DNA from: Hafnia alvei
Lineage (GTDB): Bacteria; Pseudomonadota; Gammaproteobacteria; Enterobacterales; Enterobacteriaceae
Assembly: GCF_900095695.1 (NCBI RefSeq)
Contig: NZ_FMIQ01000073.1
Coordinates: 1 to 64,000, forward strand
Direction of reading: 5' to 3'
DNA length: 64,000 nucleotides
A program made the translations under genes and the position numbers. This document shows, piece after piece, positions 52,101-63,997 of the stretch. Position 1 is the first letter of the stretch. Each line of letters opens with the position of its first letter. Below the pieces are notes generated by a model, which did no database searches, was not told where the DNA came from, and saw only the letters and a program-made list of their open reading frames with translations.

Positions 52101-52970
52101 ACGCCCAACCTGTAGCGTAAGATTATCCACCGTCAGTTCATGTTGCTTATCTGCCGTGCTCCAGTTGGCCTCACCCTGTTTTAACAGCAGATGCCCGCCT
52201 TGGATTTCGCCATCGGTCACGGTTAGCCAAGACGCTAAGCTGAATCGCGCGCTATGCAAACCGGTATTGCGGTTTACCCAGCGGCTCAGCCACGGCTTCA
52301 TCTCTATCTCATCGGCCTGCAAATAAACGGTGCCATCGCTGAGCAAGCCGTTTTTGTCGTGCAGATCCATTCTGACCTGCATATTGCCGTGCTGACCTTC
52401 CGGCGTGGAGAACATGACCTGGCCTTCAGCGCGGTGGCGCGTCGCGGTGTTTAACCATGTCAGATTAGGGATTTCAAGCTGGATGCGCGGGCCCGACGGG
52501 CTTGGAAAGGTGATCTTGCTGTCACGCAGGATAAAGTGGTCAAACTGGTAAAGGAAGATATCCGTAATACCATCACTTTCGATGCCCTTTGAATCGGACG
52601 AAGAACCGCTTAAAGGCTCATTGCTATCGGCCTGTAAGTGGTAAAAAGTGAGATCGCGAAACTGCCAACGCCAATGTAATAGAGATTGCCAAACATCCAG
52701 CGCAACGGTCACGCGCTGAATGCTGATATTGCCTTTTGGCTGCACCACGGAAATATTACGCGCTTCCAGCGTAGGGCCAAAGGACTGCCAGTTTGCATCC
52801 AGCGCGCCGATTTTTACCGGTACACCAGTATACTGTTCAACCTTTTCAACAATCTGCGGGCGAAATGTTTCAAGATGAGGCAGAGCCAAGCGCAGGCCAC
52901 TCACTATCAGCGCCACCAGAACAATCAATGCCACCAGTGTCGCTAGTAAGTATCCAGACAGTCGCCTCAC
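49167..52970 (-). CDS. yhdP: AsmA-family lipid transport protein YhdP
   Basis: 1267 residues. One N-terminal membrane helix (about 8-28), then a very long periplasmic beta-rich region and a C-terminal AsmA_2/DUF3971 segment (YDSIRGNGKFKDGILSTNDL, then a domain ending in NEVLRQPKEK). Known: YhdP with TamB and YdbH moves phospholipids to the outer membrane. It is the first gene of yhdP-nit-tldD, 42 bp past rng. Confidence 0.95.
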   Translation of the reverse strand: MRRLSGYLLATLVALIVLVALIVSGLRLALPHLETFRPQIVEKVEQYTGVPVKIGALDANWQSFGPTLEARNISVVQPKGNISIQRVTVALDVWQSLLHWRWQFRDLTFYHLQADSNEPLSGSSSDSKGIESDGITDIFLYQFDHFILRDSKITFPSPSGPRIQLEIPNLTWLNTATRHRAEGQVMFSTPEGQHGNMQVRMDLHDKNGLLSDGTVYLQADEIEMKPWLSRWVNRNTGLHSARFSLASWLTVTDGEIQGGHLLLKQGEANWSTADKQHELTVDNLTLQVGRIAGGWTFDIPQLNLSTDGVAWPKGSLSAMYRPENTHFIGPDQPEELRLRATDLQLERIGPILPTLAFLTPDALGRWDDIRPKGHIEYAGVDIPLQQPERARFIGAWQDVSWQPWKLLPGVNHFKGSVSGSAMNAGLQFTLKDSLLPYGDMFRAPLEVSHASGFATFINNDKGWSLSGDNLDVQAKSLWATGDFNYQHPKEGQPWLSILSGIRLYDAAQAWRYFPEPLMGTHLVDYLTGALEGGKVDNATLIYAGNPHYFPYQHNEGQFQVFVPLRDATFRFQPNWEPLSNLAIDLNFLNDGLWMNAPHTKLGAVDGTDITAVIPVYQKEKLLVDAKVAGSGKAVHEYFKTSPLADSVGAALDELEVGGDVSGRLHLDIPLDGKETRATGDVAFKNNSLLIKPLDSTFTQLNGSLHFDNGNLTSSPMNAAWFGQPVNFTFSTAEGVQDFGVDVALNADWQPAKLPWMPSALAKDVAGSAPWNTKVAIKLPHKGHPSYDIQVNADLKNVSSHLPSPLDKPNGQTLPLVINAKGDLNGFMLTGNLGPKNHFNSQFILQKHGVKLARAAWSDDSRKIPALPESESLTLNLPALDGEEWLAALAPALGEKAGTAASNFSYPQQVNLTTPQLILAGQAWHQLTVSASKLANGTHISAKGREINGEADLDNNNVLRANVAYLYYNPQWDTGSPASSDAPATPPAVERVSFSQWPSMILRCQDCWMMGQRLRQVNADLTPNGDQLMLKNGLVDTGNTKVTLSGMWNQSNSKDHTWLKVRVKGANITTSSDYFGFSSPLKNSPFDVHLDLNWIGEPWRPQVNSLNGTLSSKLGKGEIDNAGGGRAGQLLRLVSFDALLRKLKLDFSDTFGQGFYYDSIRGNGKFKDGILSTNDLLVDGLAADIAMDGTVNFVTRRIDMQAVIAPEISATVGVATAFAINPVVGAAVFAASRVLAPLWNKISLIRYNITGSLDHPTINEVLRQPKEK

Positions 52971-53012
52971 GCTCTTCTCCTTGAAATCATAATCGTAAGC
53001 TGAGCGTTCAAA

Positions 53013-54482
53013 TCACATCATAACCACGTCGAATTGCTCTTGGTTGTAAAGCGGCTCAATTTGTACTTTGACCTGTTTACCCACAAAAATCTCCACCTCA
53101 GCCAAAGAATGAGATTCTTCGCTTTTCAGCGCTTCGCCAACGGCAGGTGACGCATAAACCAAGAATCGGTCGCTATCGTAAGCATGATGCACACGCACGA
53201 TCTCACGCAAAATCTCGTAGCATACGGTTTCGACGGTTTTCACCGTTCCACGCCCGCGACAGGTTGGACAGTCGCTGCACAGTACATGCTCTATGCTTTC
53301 GCGCGTTCTTTTGCGCGTCATTTCCACTAATCCTAGCTGGGAAAAACCGTTTATGCTGGTTTTCGCGCGATCTTTGCTCAGCGCCTGCTCTAACGAATGC
53401 AACACGCGACGGCGGTGATCTTCACTGCTCATATCAATGAAATCAATGATGATAATGCCACCTAAATTGCGCAACCGCAGCTGACGAGCAATCGCCTGAG
53501 TCGCCTCAACGTTGGTGTTGAAAATGGTTTCATCCAGATTGCGATGCCCCACAAACGCACCGGTATTTATATCCACCGTCGTCATGGCTTCAGTTTGATC
53601 GATGATCAAATAGCCACCCGATTTTAGCTCAACGCGGCGATCGAGCGAGCGCTGGATCTCGTTCTCAACGTCATAGAGATCGAAAATAGGCTGCTTGCCC
53701 GTATACAACTCGAGCTTAGACGTCATCTCCGGAATGTACTCACGGGTAAATTCGGTCAATGAATCAAAATTCAGGCGTGAATCAACACGGATGCGATCTA
53801 ACGCGGCACCAGCAAAATCACGCAATACGCGATGCGCTAAGGCCAATTCGCCATACAGCTTACATTTGGTTTTATTACGACGTTTGCGTTCCATCACTTT
53901 GGTCCACAAACGTTTTAAAAATGCGGCATCTTGTGCCAATTCTTCGTCATCAATACCTTCCGCCGCCGTGCGGATAATAAAACCGCCCTGCTCATCACAG
54001 TATTCAGAAACGATGGACTTCAAACGATTACGTTCTGCTTCACCTTCAATACGCTGAGAGACGCCAACGTGGCTCGCACCTGGCATAAAGACCAGATAAC
54101 GAGAAGGCAGCGTAATATCCGTGGTCAGGCGTGCGCCTTTCGTACCGAGGGGATCTTTGACAACTTGAACCATCAGGTCTTGTCCCTGACGAACCAGTTC
54201 AGCAATATCACGTACGTGGAAGTTTTTTTGCTCATCACCCGCCACGCATTCGGTGTGCGGCATGATGTCCGAGGCATGTAGAAATGCCGCTTTATCTAAT
54301 CCAATGTCGACAAAAGCCGCCTGCATGCCGGGAAGTACACGGCTGACGCGCCCTTTGTAAATATTACCCACGATGCCACGCTTAGATTCGCGCTCAATAT
54401 GGATTTCTTGCAGGATCCCACCGTCAATATAGGCGACCCGTGTTTCTGAAGGTGTAACGTTAACTAGCAATTCAGCTGTCAT
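53013..54482 (-). CDS. rng: Ribonuclease G
   Basis: 489 residues. N-terminal S1 domain ([44 protein letters not shown]), then the RNase E/G catalytic domain with [10 protein letters not shown] (metal Asp) and the zinc-link [11 protein letters not shown]. It matures the 16S rRNA 5' end and degrades certain mRNAs such as adhE. Overlaps the maf end by 11 bp. Confidence 0.98.
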   Translation of the reverse strand: MTAELLVNVTPSETRVAYIDGGILQEIHIERESKRGIVGNIYKGRVSRVLPGMQAAFVDIGLDKAAFLHASDIMPHTECVAGDEQKNFHVRDIAELVRQGQDLMVQVVKDPLGTKGARLTTDITLPSRYLVFMPGASHVGVSQRIEGEAERNRLKSIVSEYCDEQGGFIIRTAAEGIDDEELAQDAAFLKRLWTKVMERKRRNKTKCKLYGELALAHRVLRDFAGAALDRIRVDSRLNFDSLTEFTREYIPEMTSKLELYTGKQPIFDLYDVENEIQRSLDRRVELKSGGYLIIDQTEAMTTVDINTGAFVGHRNLDETIFNTNVEATQAIARQLRLRNLGGIIIIDFIDMSSEDHRRRVLHSLEQALSKDRAKTSINGFSQLGLVEMTRKRTRESIEHVLCSDCPTCRGRGTVKTVETVCYEILREIVRVHHAYDSDRFLVYASPAVGEALKSEESHSLAEVEIFVGKQVKVQIEPLYNQEQFDVVMM

Positions 54483-55065
54483 GGTCTCTCCTCACGTCCC
54501 GTAACGCCATAAACTGTTTAAGTAGCTCTTGTGTTTCTACTAACGGTAGTCCCATTACGGCATGATAACTACCGGTAATAGATCTTACGAAGCAGCCACC
54601 TTTTCCTTGTATCCCGTATGCACCCGCTTTATCCATGGGTTCGCCGCTGGCGATATAGTCGTGAATATCTTGTTCGCTGAGAGATCGAAATGTCACGTCT
54701 GTTACCACATGACAATATAACTGATGCTGCTTATCCGCCAATGAAACCGCGGTAATCACCTGATGAGTTTGCCCTGATAGCTGGCGCAGCATTTGTGCCG
54801 CATGAGCCTCATTTTTAGGTTTTTCTAGTACGGCACCCTCTAACACAACGATAGTGTCGGCACCCAGCACCGGCTTATCTTCTGGCGCGGCGGCAACGCC
54901 AGCACGCGCTTTATCCTGTGCCAAACGGCAAACGTATTCCAATGGCGCTTCTTCTGGCTGGCGCTGTTCTTCCACATCGATAATCAGGCGCTCGAAGGGA
55001 ATATCCATTAACGCTAATAATTCACGACGGCGCGGCGATCCAGATCCCAGATAGATAGAGTCCAT
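54472..55065 (-). CDS. maf: Maf-like nucleotide pyrophosphatase (YhdE type, dTTP/UTP)
   Basis: 197 residues. Maf signature [15 protein letters not shown] at the N-terminus (substrate binding), [10 protein letters not shown] with catalytic Asp (about 69-70), and [13 protein letters not shown]. YhdE-type members hydrolyse dTTP and UTP and, in overproduction, block division. It lies between mreD and rng as in E. coli. Confidence 0.94.
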   Translation of the reverse strand: MDSIYLGSGSPRRRELLALMDIPFERLIIDVEEQRQPEEAPLEYVCRLAQDKARAGVAAAPEDKPVLGADTIVVLEGAVLEKPKNEAHAAQMLRQLSGQTHQVITAVSLADKQHQLYCHVVTDVTFRSLSEQDIHDYIASGEPMDKAGAYGIQGKGGCFVRSITGSYHAVMGLPLVETQELLKQFMALRDVRRDHDS

Positions 55066-55119
55066 TGATAATTCTCGTTGTATCTCGTTATAAATAAATG
55101 AGCTTTACCCTAAGGTAAA

Positions 55120-55608
55120 TTATTGCACCGCAAAACGACGACGAACTTTGCGCATCAGCAAGAACAGCCACGGCCACAGCACGCCGTTAACCACACTACT
55201 CCAGAACACCTCTGGACGGAAAGAGGCATTTGCCACAACAAATTCGCCCCAGAAAACAACAACGTCCATGGCTGCCGTGAGTAGTACCACCATCAGGGCC
55301 TGCTGCCAGAGTGCCATATTGCGGAATAGTTGGAACTTGAATGCAACTAAATACGCTAACAGGCTGAACGCTAACGCTCGAACGCCAAGCGTGGAGCCTA
55401 AAATGAGATCCCAGATCAGGCCCAGCACAAAACCAGTGCCAACGTTAACCCGGTGTGGCAACGCCATCACCCAGTAAATCAGGAACAAGGCTAACCAATT
55501 AGGCCGGAACATCATCAGTTCGTCCGGCCACGGCATTATCTGCAATACGAATGCCAGCAGAAAGAATAACCAAATAACCCACCGTCCTTGGCTACGATAT
55601 CCAGACAT
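55120..55608 (-). CDS. mreD: Rod shape-determining protein MreD
   Basis: 162 residues with about five membrane helices. Start [21 protein letters not shown] and the [21 protein letters not shown] block are family-typical. Part of the elongasome with MreB/MreC/RodA. It shares its first base pair with the mreC stop (1-bp overlap). Confidence 0.96.
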   Translation of the reverse strand: MSGYRSQGRWVIWLFFLLAFVLQIMPWPDELMMFRPNWLALFLIYWVMALPHRVNVGTGFVLGLIWDLILGSTLGVRALAFSLLAYLVAFKFQLFRNMALWQQALMVVLLTAAMDVVVFWGEFVVANASFRPEVFWSSVVNGVLWPWLFLLMRKVRRRFAVQ

Positions 55609-56684
55609 TAACGACCTCCTTGCGTGCGAGCAGGAAGCGTTGTTGCTGAAGGCGAAACCGCAGGAGTGGCTGAGCGGGTAGCGTTATTGGCAGAGGCTGC
55701 TGGCGCTACGGGAGTCGTGCCCGGCGGCGTGATACCTGCGGCTGGCGCGGGTTGTTGAGGCCCCATTTCTGACGGCGTCGGTAATACCTGCGGCATCATC
55801 TGCATTAAACGTTCATTGGCAACGCGATGCACTTCATCTGGCGGCAGCGGCATAGTGCCATTGCGATCGGCGCCCCACAGCAGCAGCAGATAGCGCAAAC
55901 GCTGGAGCCCCGCGGTTGGACGCGCCTTGATCACGGTATAAGCACGTTGGTTATCCACTTTAACCGAGGAAACAACGGCAACCGGGTAGCCTTCGGGGAA
56001 GCGTCCACCCAAACCGGATGTCACTAAGACATCACCGACGCGAATGTCAGTATTGGCAGGAAGATGCTCAAGCTGGAGATCGTCAGTACAACCGTTACCC
56101 GCAGCTAACACGCGAATATCATTGCGTAACACCTGAATAGGCAAAGCATGTGAAGCATTACAGATTAGCAATACCCGGCTAGACAGTTTGCCGACGGCAA
56201 CAACCTGACCGACTACGCCTTTATCACTGATGATAGGCTGACCAAAATAAACGCCGCTGTTGCTGCCTTTATCTATCACCACCTGATCGCTATACGGATC
56301 GGGCAATGTGGAAATGACCTGCGTCACCATTTTGTGCTCATCCTGACGCAGCGGCGATCCCAACAGCTCACGCAGACGGGCATTTTCTTGTTTGAACTGA
56401 CCGAGTAACAGGGTATCGCTATTTTTTAATAGGAGTTCTTGGCGTAATGCCCTGTTTTCCAGTTCCAATTGTTCGCGGGTGGCCAACGTGCTTGAAACGT
56501 TGTCCAGGATCTGACGAGGTCCATTTGACAGATAATAAAAAGGACTAACGGCGGTATCAAGGTAGCTACGAATCTGCAGAAAAGTGCCAAAACGGCTATC
56601 TGCAATTACTAATCCAATAGCAACAACCACCGCCAGAAAAAGTCGGAGTTGCAGAGAAGGGCCTCTGCTAAATATGGGCTTCAT
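55608..56684 (-). CDS. mreC: Cell shape protein MreC
   Basis: 358 residues. N-terminal membrane helix (about 11-28), coiled coil (about 65-110), then two beta domains (to about 275) and a disordered proline/alanine-rich tail (about 290-358). It couples MreB filaments to periplasmic wall synthesis. The gap to mreB is 159 bp and has a large hairpin. Confidence 0.96.
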   Translation of the reverse strand: MKPIFSRGPSLQLRLFLAVVVAIGLVIADSRFGTFLQIRSYLDTAVSPFYYLSNGPRQILDNVSSTLATREQLELENRALRQELLLKNSDTLLLGQFKQENARLRELLGSPLRQDEHKMVTQVISTLPDPYSDQVVIDKGSNSGVYFGQPIISDKGVVGQVVAVGKLSSRVLLICNASHALPIQVLRNDIRVLAAGNGCTDDLQLEHLPANTDIRVGDVLVTSGLGGRFPEGYPVAVVSSVKVDNQRAYTVIKARPTAGLQRLRYLLLLWGADRNGTMPLPPDEVHRVANERLMQMMPQVLPTPSEMGPQQPAPAAGITPPGTTPVAPAASANNATRSATPAVSPSATTLPARTQGGR

Positions 56685-56760
56685 AAAATTGCGTTATCCT
56701 CGACAGCAGGGAAACAGGCAAGCGTTTCCCGAGCGGTTTTAGCGATTCCACGATGCACAA

Positions 56761-56790
56761 CCACCGGCTTGGGAATTCCCAATCCGGTGG
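56761..56790. other. Near-perfect palindrome between mreB and mreC
   Basis: CCACCGG-C-TTGGGAA/TTCCCAA-T-CCGGTGG: two 7-bp arms on each side with one central-arm mismatch. As RNA on the minus strand it lies between the mreB and mreC cistrons and could act as an mRNA stability or partial-termination element. No T run follows. Confidence 0.65.
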
Positions 56791-56843
56791 CAAACACGTG
56801 GCATCACCGGCAAGCAGGAGCCAAGCTCCTACCTACAGGCCGA

Positions 56844-58344
<1,501 letters not shown>

Positions 58345-60246
58345 TTACACACGACTAACAGGCCTTGGTTTTGCAAAAAAATCTCCTTGGCCACCGGCGA
58401 TCCCTTTGTCTTTTAGTACCTGCCATTCTTCTTTAGTTCGCACTCCTGCGGCAAAAACCTGTGCCGACGTGCCTTCACACGCGCCCGTCAAGCTCTGAAC
58501 AAACAGCTGATTTTCTACGCGCTTATGGATATTACGAACCAAGCCAGGATGAAGTTTTACCAACGTCACCTGCAATTGCTTGATATAAGAAGTGCTAACC
58601 ACTTTGAGTCCCGCTTGAGAAATAACAATGTGGCAACCCAAACCTTGCAGCAAGCGCACGACAGGACGCAAACGGTCAATATGCTGGCTTACATCTGCTT
58701 CAATCAGTTCAAAGAAAATACGCTGGCGAAGCGATTTTTCACTCTGAAGCAGCGTGTCGCGCAGCCAACGTTGAAAACTGCGCTGTAATAATGAGTCAAT
58801 ACTAACCGGAAAGGCCAGTTTCTCAGCAGAAAAATGACGCAATAAAGGAATAATCTGAAGCAGCATCTGCCGGTCATAGCTTTCAGCCATGCCAAGCTGT
58901 TGAACAAGCGGATAATATTCAGCGCTGGGTAGTGCCTGGCTACCGTCGTAAATATAAGGAAGAATATCGTGATGATGCACTTCTCCACTCACGCTGATCG
59001 CTTCTTTTTGCAATAACGTTGGGCCACCTCGCGCAAGCGTTTGTTCTAACAACGTCCGCCACTTCACGCTGCCTCGCACCACTTCCGGCACGGGATTACT
59101 ATCAATAAACCAGCCATTGCTGCCCTGCAGCACTGCGTTGCGTGCAGCTTGCTCGGCCTGATCCATAACCTGCTCGGTGCTTTGCCCATAATGATAAAGG
59201 CTAATCCCGATATGCAGCACTTCCTCACTATCGATACCATTGGCAGGAGGAATGGCACTTACCGAACTAATTAGCTGTGATGCAAATCCCTCGGCTTCTT
59301 TTAGCGATCGATGAGGAAGCAAAACGGCAAAATTATTTTGGAAATAGCGGGCTAATAGCCCAGATGGATAACGCATGACCGACGTCGATAACATATTCAC
59401 CAGCGAATAGCGGTATTCTTCACGCTCGCGTTTACCTTGTAGACCCGCCATCGATTCCCAATCCGGCACGCGGATCACCATCACCACCCCGTGTGCTCCT
59501 TCATCTTCCAGCTGCGTCGTTAGCTGATTATCAAAAAAGAGACGGTTATTGAGCCCGGTACGAGAGTCCTGCGCCGCAAAGGCGCGGATCAAGGTATCCA
59601 CACGGCCACGCTCTTCTCGAGCATCGGCAAGGTCTGAAAGCAGACGATCGATGGCGCTGCTGGCGTTAGGCGGAAACTCATGCACGTCGCCACGCACCGC
59701 ATTTTCACGTTCACCACCCAAGATTTTACGCGCTCGCCGTTCTAGCTTTTCAAGTCCCAGCGTTTGTTCACGTAGCCAGCGATAGCTAAATAGCAGCACC
59801 AAAACCATCAGACCAATAGAAACCGTCACCGGGAACATGGTTTCCAGTGAACGCGTATAGCTAGCCGTGGGATCGATATACGCCATTTTTAGGCTATAAC
59901 CTGGATGGTGCATTAAAGGCGCTTCAACATAGCGCTGATTAATCAGAGTATCCCACGCGTTGTAGGTGGTCGGTAATTTAAGCTGATAGACCTGATGAGA
60001 ATTATTCTGAATGATGATTTCATTCACGCCAGATGAGCGCATCACCACCGGCAGCCATTTTTTGATAATGCTGCGTTGCTCGGTCAACAAAAGCTGATCA
60101 ATAGTCGTGGCGAGTGCATTAAGCTGGTTTTCAGCTCGATGATGGCTTTGATTGAAAAAACTGTATGTACTTCCCAGCAACATAAGCAACATCGCCAATG
60201 CCACTAAGACCGTAATAAATGCAAACAACTTGGTTGTGATACGCAT
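58345..60246 (-). CDS. csrD: RNase E specificity factor CsrD
   Basis: 633 residues. Two membrane segments (about 7-28 and 133-155) flank a periplasmic region, then a HAMP-like linker, a degenerate GGDEF domain (HRS in place of GGDEF near 325) and a degenerate EAL domain (about 390-630). Loss of both catalytic motifs fits CsrD, which in E. coli targets the CsrA-sponging RNAs CsrB and CsrC for RNase E decay. It is next to mreB as in E. coli. Confidence 0.95.
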   Translation of the reverse strand: MRITTKLFAFITVLVALAMLLMLLGSTYSFFNQSHHRAENQLNALATTIDQLLLTEQRSIIKKWLPVVMRSSGVNEIIIQNNSHQVYQLKLPTTYNAWDTLINQRYVEAPLMHHPGYSLKMAYIDPTASYTRSLETMFPVTVSIGLMVLVLLFSYRWLREQTLGLEKLERRARKILGGERENAVRGDVHEFPPNASSAIDRLLSDLADAREERGRVDTLIRAFAAQDSRTGLNNRLFFDNQLTTQLEDEGAHGVVMVIRVPDWESMAGLQGKREREEYRYSLVNMLSTSVMRYPSGLLARYFQNNFAVLLPHRSLKEAEGFASQLISSVSAIPPANGIDSEEVLHIGISLYHYGQSTEQVMDQAEQAARNAVLQGSNGWFIDSNPVPEVVRGSVKWRTLLEQTLARGGPTLLQKEAISVSGEVHHHDILPYIYDGSQALPSAEYYPLVQQLGMAESYDRQMLLQIIPLLRHFSAEKLAFPVSIDSLLQRSFQRWLRDTLLQSEKSLRQRIFFELIEADVSQHIDRLRPVVRLLQGLGCHIVISQAGLKVVSTSYIKQLQVTLVKLHPGLVRNIHKRVENQLFVQSLTGACEGTSAQVFAAGVRTKEEWQVLKDKGIAGGQGDFFAKPRPVSRV

Positions 60247-60503
60247 CCCTGTCAGTACCCACCTATATAATGTAACTTAGCCGTAAATTTGGCTCCCAAG
60301 CGCCTTTCCATTGCGCACATCAACATCCTAAGAGCTTCATTGCTCTATATCAAAGACAACTTTTGAAATTATTCACACACTGATTAATCTATTAGCATAG
60401 CGAATTCCTAATTAATCTGAGACGACTTTTGTCAATGAATGAGGCGTCTCACGGTATTTTCTCGATCTTACGGCAATTTAATGACCTCAACGAGGGCTCC
60501 CGA

Positions 60504-61481
60504 ATGAAAGCTTTAGTGCTTGAACAAATTGATGGCAAAACCGTTGCCAATATTCAGACTCTGAAAACTGACGATCTCCCCGCGGGAGATGTTCTCGTTG
60601 ATGTCCAGTGGTCCAGCCTTAACTATAAAGACGCGCTGGCGATCACCGGTAAAGGCAAAATTATCCGTAATTTCCCGATGGTTCCCGGCATTGATTTTGC
60701 GGGTACCGTCCATCATAGCGAAGATCCGCGTTTCCATATTGGTCAATCCGTGATCCTCACAGGATGGGGCGTGGGAGAAAATCATTGGGGCGGCTTATCT
60801 GAACAGGCTCGTGTCAACAGTGAGTGGCTCGTTGCATTACCTCAAGGATTGGATGCACGTAAGGCCATGATTATTGGTACCGCTGGTTTTACCGCCATGC
60901 TGTGCGTTATGGCTCTGGAAGAGGGGGGTGTGACGCCGGAAAGCGGTGAAATTCTGGTTACAGGCGCCAGCGGTGGCGTGGGCAGTACCGCCATTGCGTT
61001 GCTGACTCGCTTGGGCTATCACGTTGTTGCCGTGAGCGGTCGTGATAGTAATGAAGAATATTTAAAATCGCTGGGCGCAGAGCGTGTTCTGCCGCGCAGT
61101 GAGTTCACCGCCGACAGTCGACCATTAGAGAAACAAATTTGGGCTGGTGCGATTGATACCGTTGGCGACAAAGTGCTGGCGAAAGTCTTGGCTCAGATGG
61201 ATTACAACAGTACGGTTGCTGCCTGTGGGTTAGCCGGTGGTTATCAGTTACCCACAACCGTGATGCCATTCATTTTGCGTAATGTACGTTTGCAAGGTGT
61301 TGATTCCGTCATGACGCCACACCAGCGCCGCACCCAAGCATGGGAACGTTTGGCTGATTTACTGCCAGAAAGTTTCTATGAACACGCATCGACGGAAGTC
61401 GCACTGGAAAAAGCCGCAGAAGCCGCCGCTGCATTAATTGATAACAAAGTAACAGGCCGAACCTTAGTGAAAGTTCGCTAA
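60504..61481 (+). CDS. acuI: Acryloyl-CoA reductase AcuI (YhdH)
   Basis: 325 residues, zinc-independent MDR family. NADPH loop TGASGGVGSTAIALL (about 150-163), GWGVGENHWGG and VPGIDFAGTV are typical. Reduces acryloyl-CoA to propionyl-CoA and protects against acrylate. The ATG at 60504 has GAGGG 8 bp upstream; a frame to 60429 is longer but lacks a ribosome site. Divergent from csrD, as in E. coli. Confidence 0.95.
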   Translation: MKALVLEQIDGKTVANIQTLKTDDLPAGDVLVDVQWSSLNYKDALAITGKGKIIRNFPMVPGIDFAGTVHHSEDPRFHIGQSVILTGWGVGENHWGGLSEQARVNSEWLVALPQGLDARKAMIIGTAGFTAMLCVMALEEGGVTPESGEILVTGASGGVGSTAIALLTRLGYHVVAVSGRDSNEEYLKSLGAERVLPRSEFTADSRPLEKQIWAGAIDTVGDKVLAKVLAQMDYNSTVAACGLAGGYQLPTTVMPFILRNVRLQGVDSVMTPHQRRTQAWERLADLLPESFYEHASTEVALEKAAEAAAALIDNKVTGRTLVKVR

Positions 61482-61643
61482 GCACCTCTTTTTCTATCTA
61501 ACGCCAAACAGTTCCCTCTCCAGCCAAAGAGAGGGAACAATCACTATTTATAACAATTTCGTGATATTCCTCCATTACGCGCAATTCCTGCCATCATGTT
61601 TTTCAACAGCGACGATAATTAAGAAAAACAAGAGGCATCGATC

Positions 61644-62645
61644 ATGACTAAATTTCCAAGATTCACTGAATCAGATGTCACGCCGGAGAGCGTGTTTCAG
61701 CAACGCCGCAGCGTGCTCAAGGCATTAGGCATTACCGCTGCATCTTTAGCACTTCCTCATGCAGCTCAAGCCGACCTTCTCTCGTGGTTTAAAGGCCACG
61801 ATCGCCCAGCGGCTCCGGCTGGCAAAGCGTTGAAATTTACCCAACCGGCTGAGTACCAAGCAAAGCTCGCACTCACGCCGGAAGACAAGGTGACTGGCTA
61901 TAACAATTTTTATGAGTTCGGCCTAGATAAAGCCGATCCCGCCGCCAATGCCGGAACATTAAAAACCGAAGGCTGGAAAATTCGCATCGACGGCGAAGTC
62001 GCCAAGCCGCTCACGCTCGATATGGACGACATTTATAAGCACTTCGCCTTAGAAGAACGAATTTATCGGATGCGCTGCGTTGAGGCTTGGTCGATGGTGG
62101 TGCCGTGGGTAGGGTTTGAGCTGGGAAAATTGCTAAAAATGGCGGAACCCACCAGCAAAGCTCGCTACGTGGCGTTTCAAACCATTTATGACCCTGACAA
62201 CATGCCGGGGCAAAAAGATCGCTTTATCGGCGGTGGGCTTAAATATCCCTACATTGAAGCTCTGCGTTTAGATGAAGCGATGCATCCACTCACCATGATC
62301 ACTACGGGCGTTTACGGTAAAGCGCTACCGCCACAAAACGGTGCCCCTCTGCGCCTTACCGTACCGTGGAAATATGGATTCAAAGGGATTAAGTCGATTG
62401 TCAGTATCCGCTTAACTCACGATGAGCCGCCGACAACCTGGAATGCCAGCGCACCGGACGAATATGGCTTCTATGCCAACGTGAATCCACACGTCGATCA
62501 TCCGCGCTGGTCACAGGCCAGCGAACGTTTTATTGGCTCAGGCGGCATTTTGGACGTTAAACGCCAGCCAACGCTGCTTTTTAATGGCTATGCCGATCAG
62601 GTCGCATCGCTCTATCAAGGTATGGATCTCAGGAAATTTTTCTAA
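61644..62645 (+). CDS. msrP: Periplasmic methionine sulfoxide reductase, catalytic subunit MsrP
   Basis: 333 residues. Tat signal [19 protein letters not shown] (twin Arg at about 22-23), then a sulphite-oxidase-type molybdopterin domain with the Mo-ligand Cys in [14 protein letters not shown] (about 148). It repairs oxidised methionines of envelope proteins, with electrons from MsrQ. 58 bp before msrQ in one operon. Confidence 0.97.
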   Translation: MTKFPRFTESDVTPESVFQQRRSVLKALGITAASLALPHAAQADLLSWFKGHDRPAAPAGKALKFTQPAEYQAKLALTPEDKVTGYNNFYEFGLDKADPAANAGTLKTEGWKIRIDGEVAKPLTLDMDDIYKHFALEERIYRMRCVEAWSMVVPWVGFELGKLLKMAEPTSKARYVAFQTIYDPDNMPGQKDRFIGGGLKYPYIEALRLDEAMHPLTMITTGVYGKALPPQNGAPLRLTVPWKYGFKGIKSIVSIRLTHDEPPTTWNASAPDEYGFYANVNPHVDHPRWSQASERFIGSGGILDVKRQPTLLFNGYADQVASLYQGMDLRKFF

Positions 62646-62703
62646 CCCAATGTGCCCAAGATGATTCATTAGGGGTCAATAGTTCGAGGTCAAAAGCCCA
62701 AAC

Positions 62704-63303
62704 ATGAAAAGACTCACGCTCAAACAGATAAAGATAGTCAAAGTGCTGATCTGGCTAGCGGCGAGCCTGCCGCTGCTCTGGTTAATATTCGCGACCACAC
62801 AGGGGCTACTGAGTGCCGACCCCGCTAAAGATATTCAGCATTTCACCGGCAGAATGGCGCTGAAACTGCTGCTGGCCACCCTGCTTATTTCTCCGCTGGC
62901 GCGCTACGGAAAACAACCGTTGTTGATTCGCTGCCGCCGTTTGCTTGGAGTTTGGTGTTTTGTTTGGGCATCAATTCACTTAGCCAGCTATACAATTCTG
63001 GAACTTGGGTTAGACTTCACCCTGCTGGGCAGTGAGTTGATCAAGCGACCTTATCTCACCTTAGGCATCATCAGTTGGCTGATTTTATTTGCTTTAGCGG
63101 TGACATCCACCCAGTGGGCAATGCGAAAAATGGGTTCTGGCTGGCAGAAATTACATAATTTTGTCTATATTGTGGCCATCCTAGCGCCGATTCACTACCT
63201 ATGGTCGGTGAAAACACTCTCACCATTGCCTATTTTTTATGCGATTGGAGCGATTATATTGTTAGCATTCCGTTATCAGAAAATTCGCCAATGGTGGCGG
63301 TAA
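62704..63303 (+). CDS. msrQ: Heme-binding membrane subunit MsrQ
   Basis: 199 residues with six membrane helices, ferric reductase-like. Conserved His in [11 protein letters not shown] (helix 2), ASIHLASYT and [19 protein letters not shown] are heme ligands of the family. It passes quinol or flavin electrons to MsrP. Confidence 0.96.
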   Translation: MKRLTLKQIKIVKVLIWLAASLPLLWLIFATTQGLLSADPAKDIQHFTGRMALKLLLATLLISPLARYGKQPLLIRCRRLLGVWCFVWASIHLASYTILELGLDFTLLGSELIKRPYLTLGIISWLILFALAVTSTQWAMRKMGSGWQKLHNFVYIVAILAPIHYLWSVKTLSPLPIFYAIGAIILLAFRYQKIRQWWR

Positions 63304-63544
63304 CGGTTGGAACTTATTAGTATTTTTCTATCCAAATTCATTCAACGTGTTTCTATCTAGCGAAGTTGGTAGTTGAATATCTTCGCTGATTCGACCAGTA
63401 TTTAGCTGCTAATTGCCATGAAATCATTATAATGCCCGACCTTATACGCAGATCTGTGCCACAAATTGACACAGAAAAGGTGACAAGTCGGTGACATAGG
63501 GTTATTTTGACGATGATCGTCTGATTGCCGGAGATAGCAGCACA
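63304..63544. promoter_or_regulatory. msrQ-aroQ intergenic region
   Basis: 241 bp. It holds a good -10 hexamer TATAAT (63428-63433) without an obvious -35, and a TTGACA at about 63468. One of these probably drives aroQ (with accBC usually next in this group, outside the window). Assignment is tentative. Confidence 0.4.
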
Positions 63545-63997
63545 ATGGCAGATAAGTTCAACATTTTGCTTTTAAACGGTCCTAACCTGAATTTGTTAGG
63601 AACACGTGAGCCAGACAAATACGGCAGCACCACGTTGCCAGAAATTGTCAGCCATTTAGAACAGGCCGCCGATGCGCTGAACGTTTCACTCAGTCATTTG
63701 CAGTCTAATGCTGAATTTGAGCTTATCGATCGCATTCATGCTGCCCGAGGCAACACGGACTTCATTCTGATCAACCCTGCGGCATTTACGCATACCAGCG
63801 TAGCACTCCGCGATGCACTATTGGCAGTTCAAATCCCGTTTATCGAGATCCATCTGTCAAACGTGCACGCACGCGAGCCTTTTCGTCATCACTCCTATCT
63901 GTCCGATATCGCTATTGGTGTTATCTGCGGCTTGGGTGCAGATGGATACGAATTCGCCCTGCAGGCGGCAGTTAACCGCCTGAAAAAATTTAACTAA
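63545..63997 (+). CDS. aroQ: 3-dehydroquinate dehydratase, type II
   Basis: 150 residues. [19 protein letters not shown] holds the catalytic Tyr and Arg lid, [16 protein letters not shown] and [15 protein letters not shown] hold the active-site Asn and His. It dehydrates 3-dehydroquinate in the shikimate path as a dodecamer. Complete, ending 3 bp before the window edge. Confidence 0.98.
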   Translation: MADKFNILLLNGPNLNLLGTREPDKYGSTTLPEIVSHLEQAADALNVSLSHLQSNAEFELIDRIHAARGNTDFILINPAAFTHTSVALRDALLAVQIPFIEIHLSNVHAREPFRHHSYLSDIAIGVICGLGADGYEFALQAAVNRLKKFN

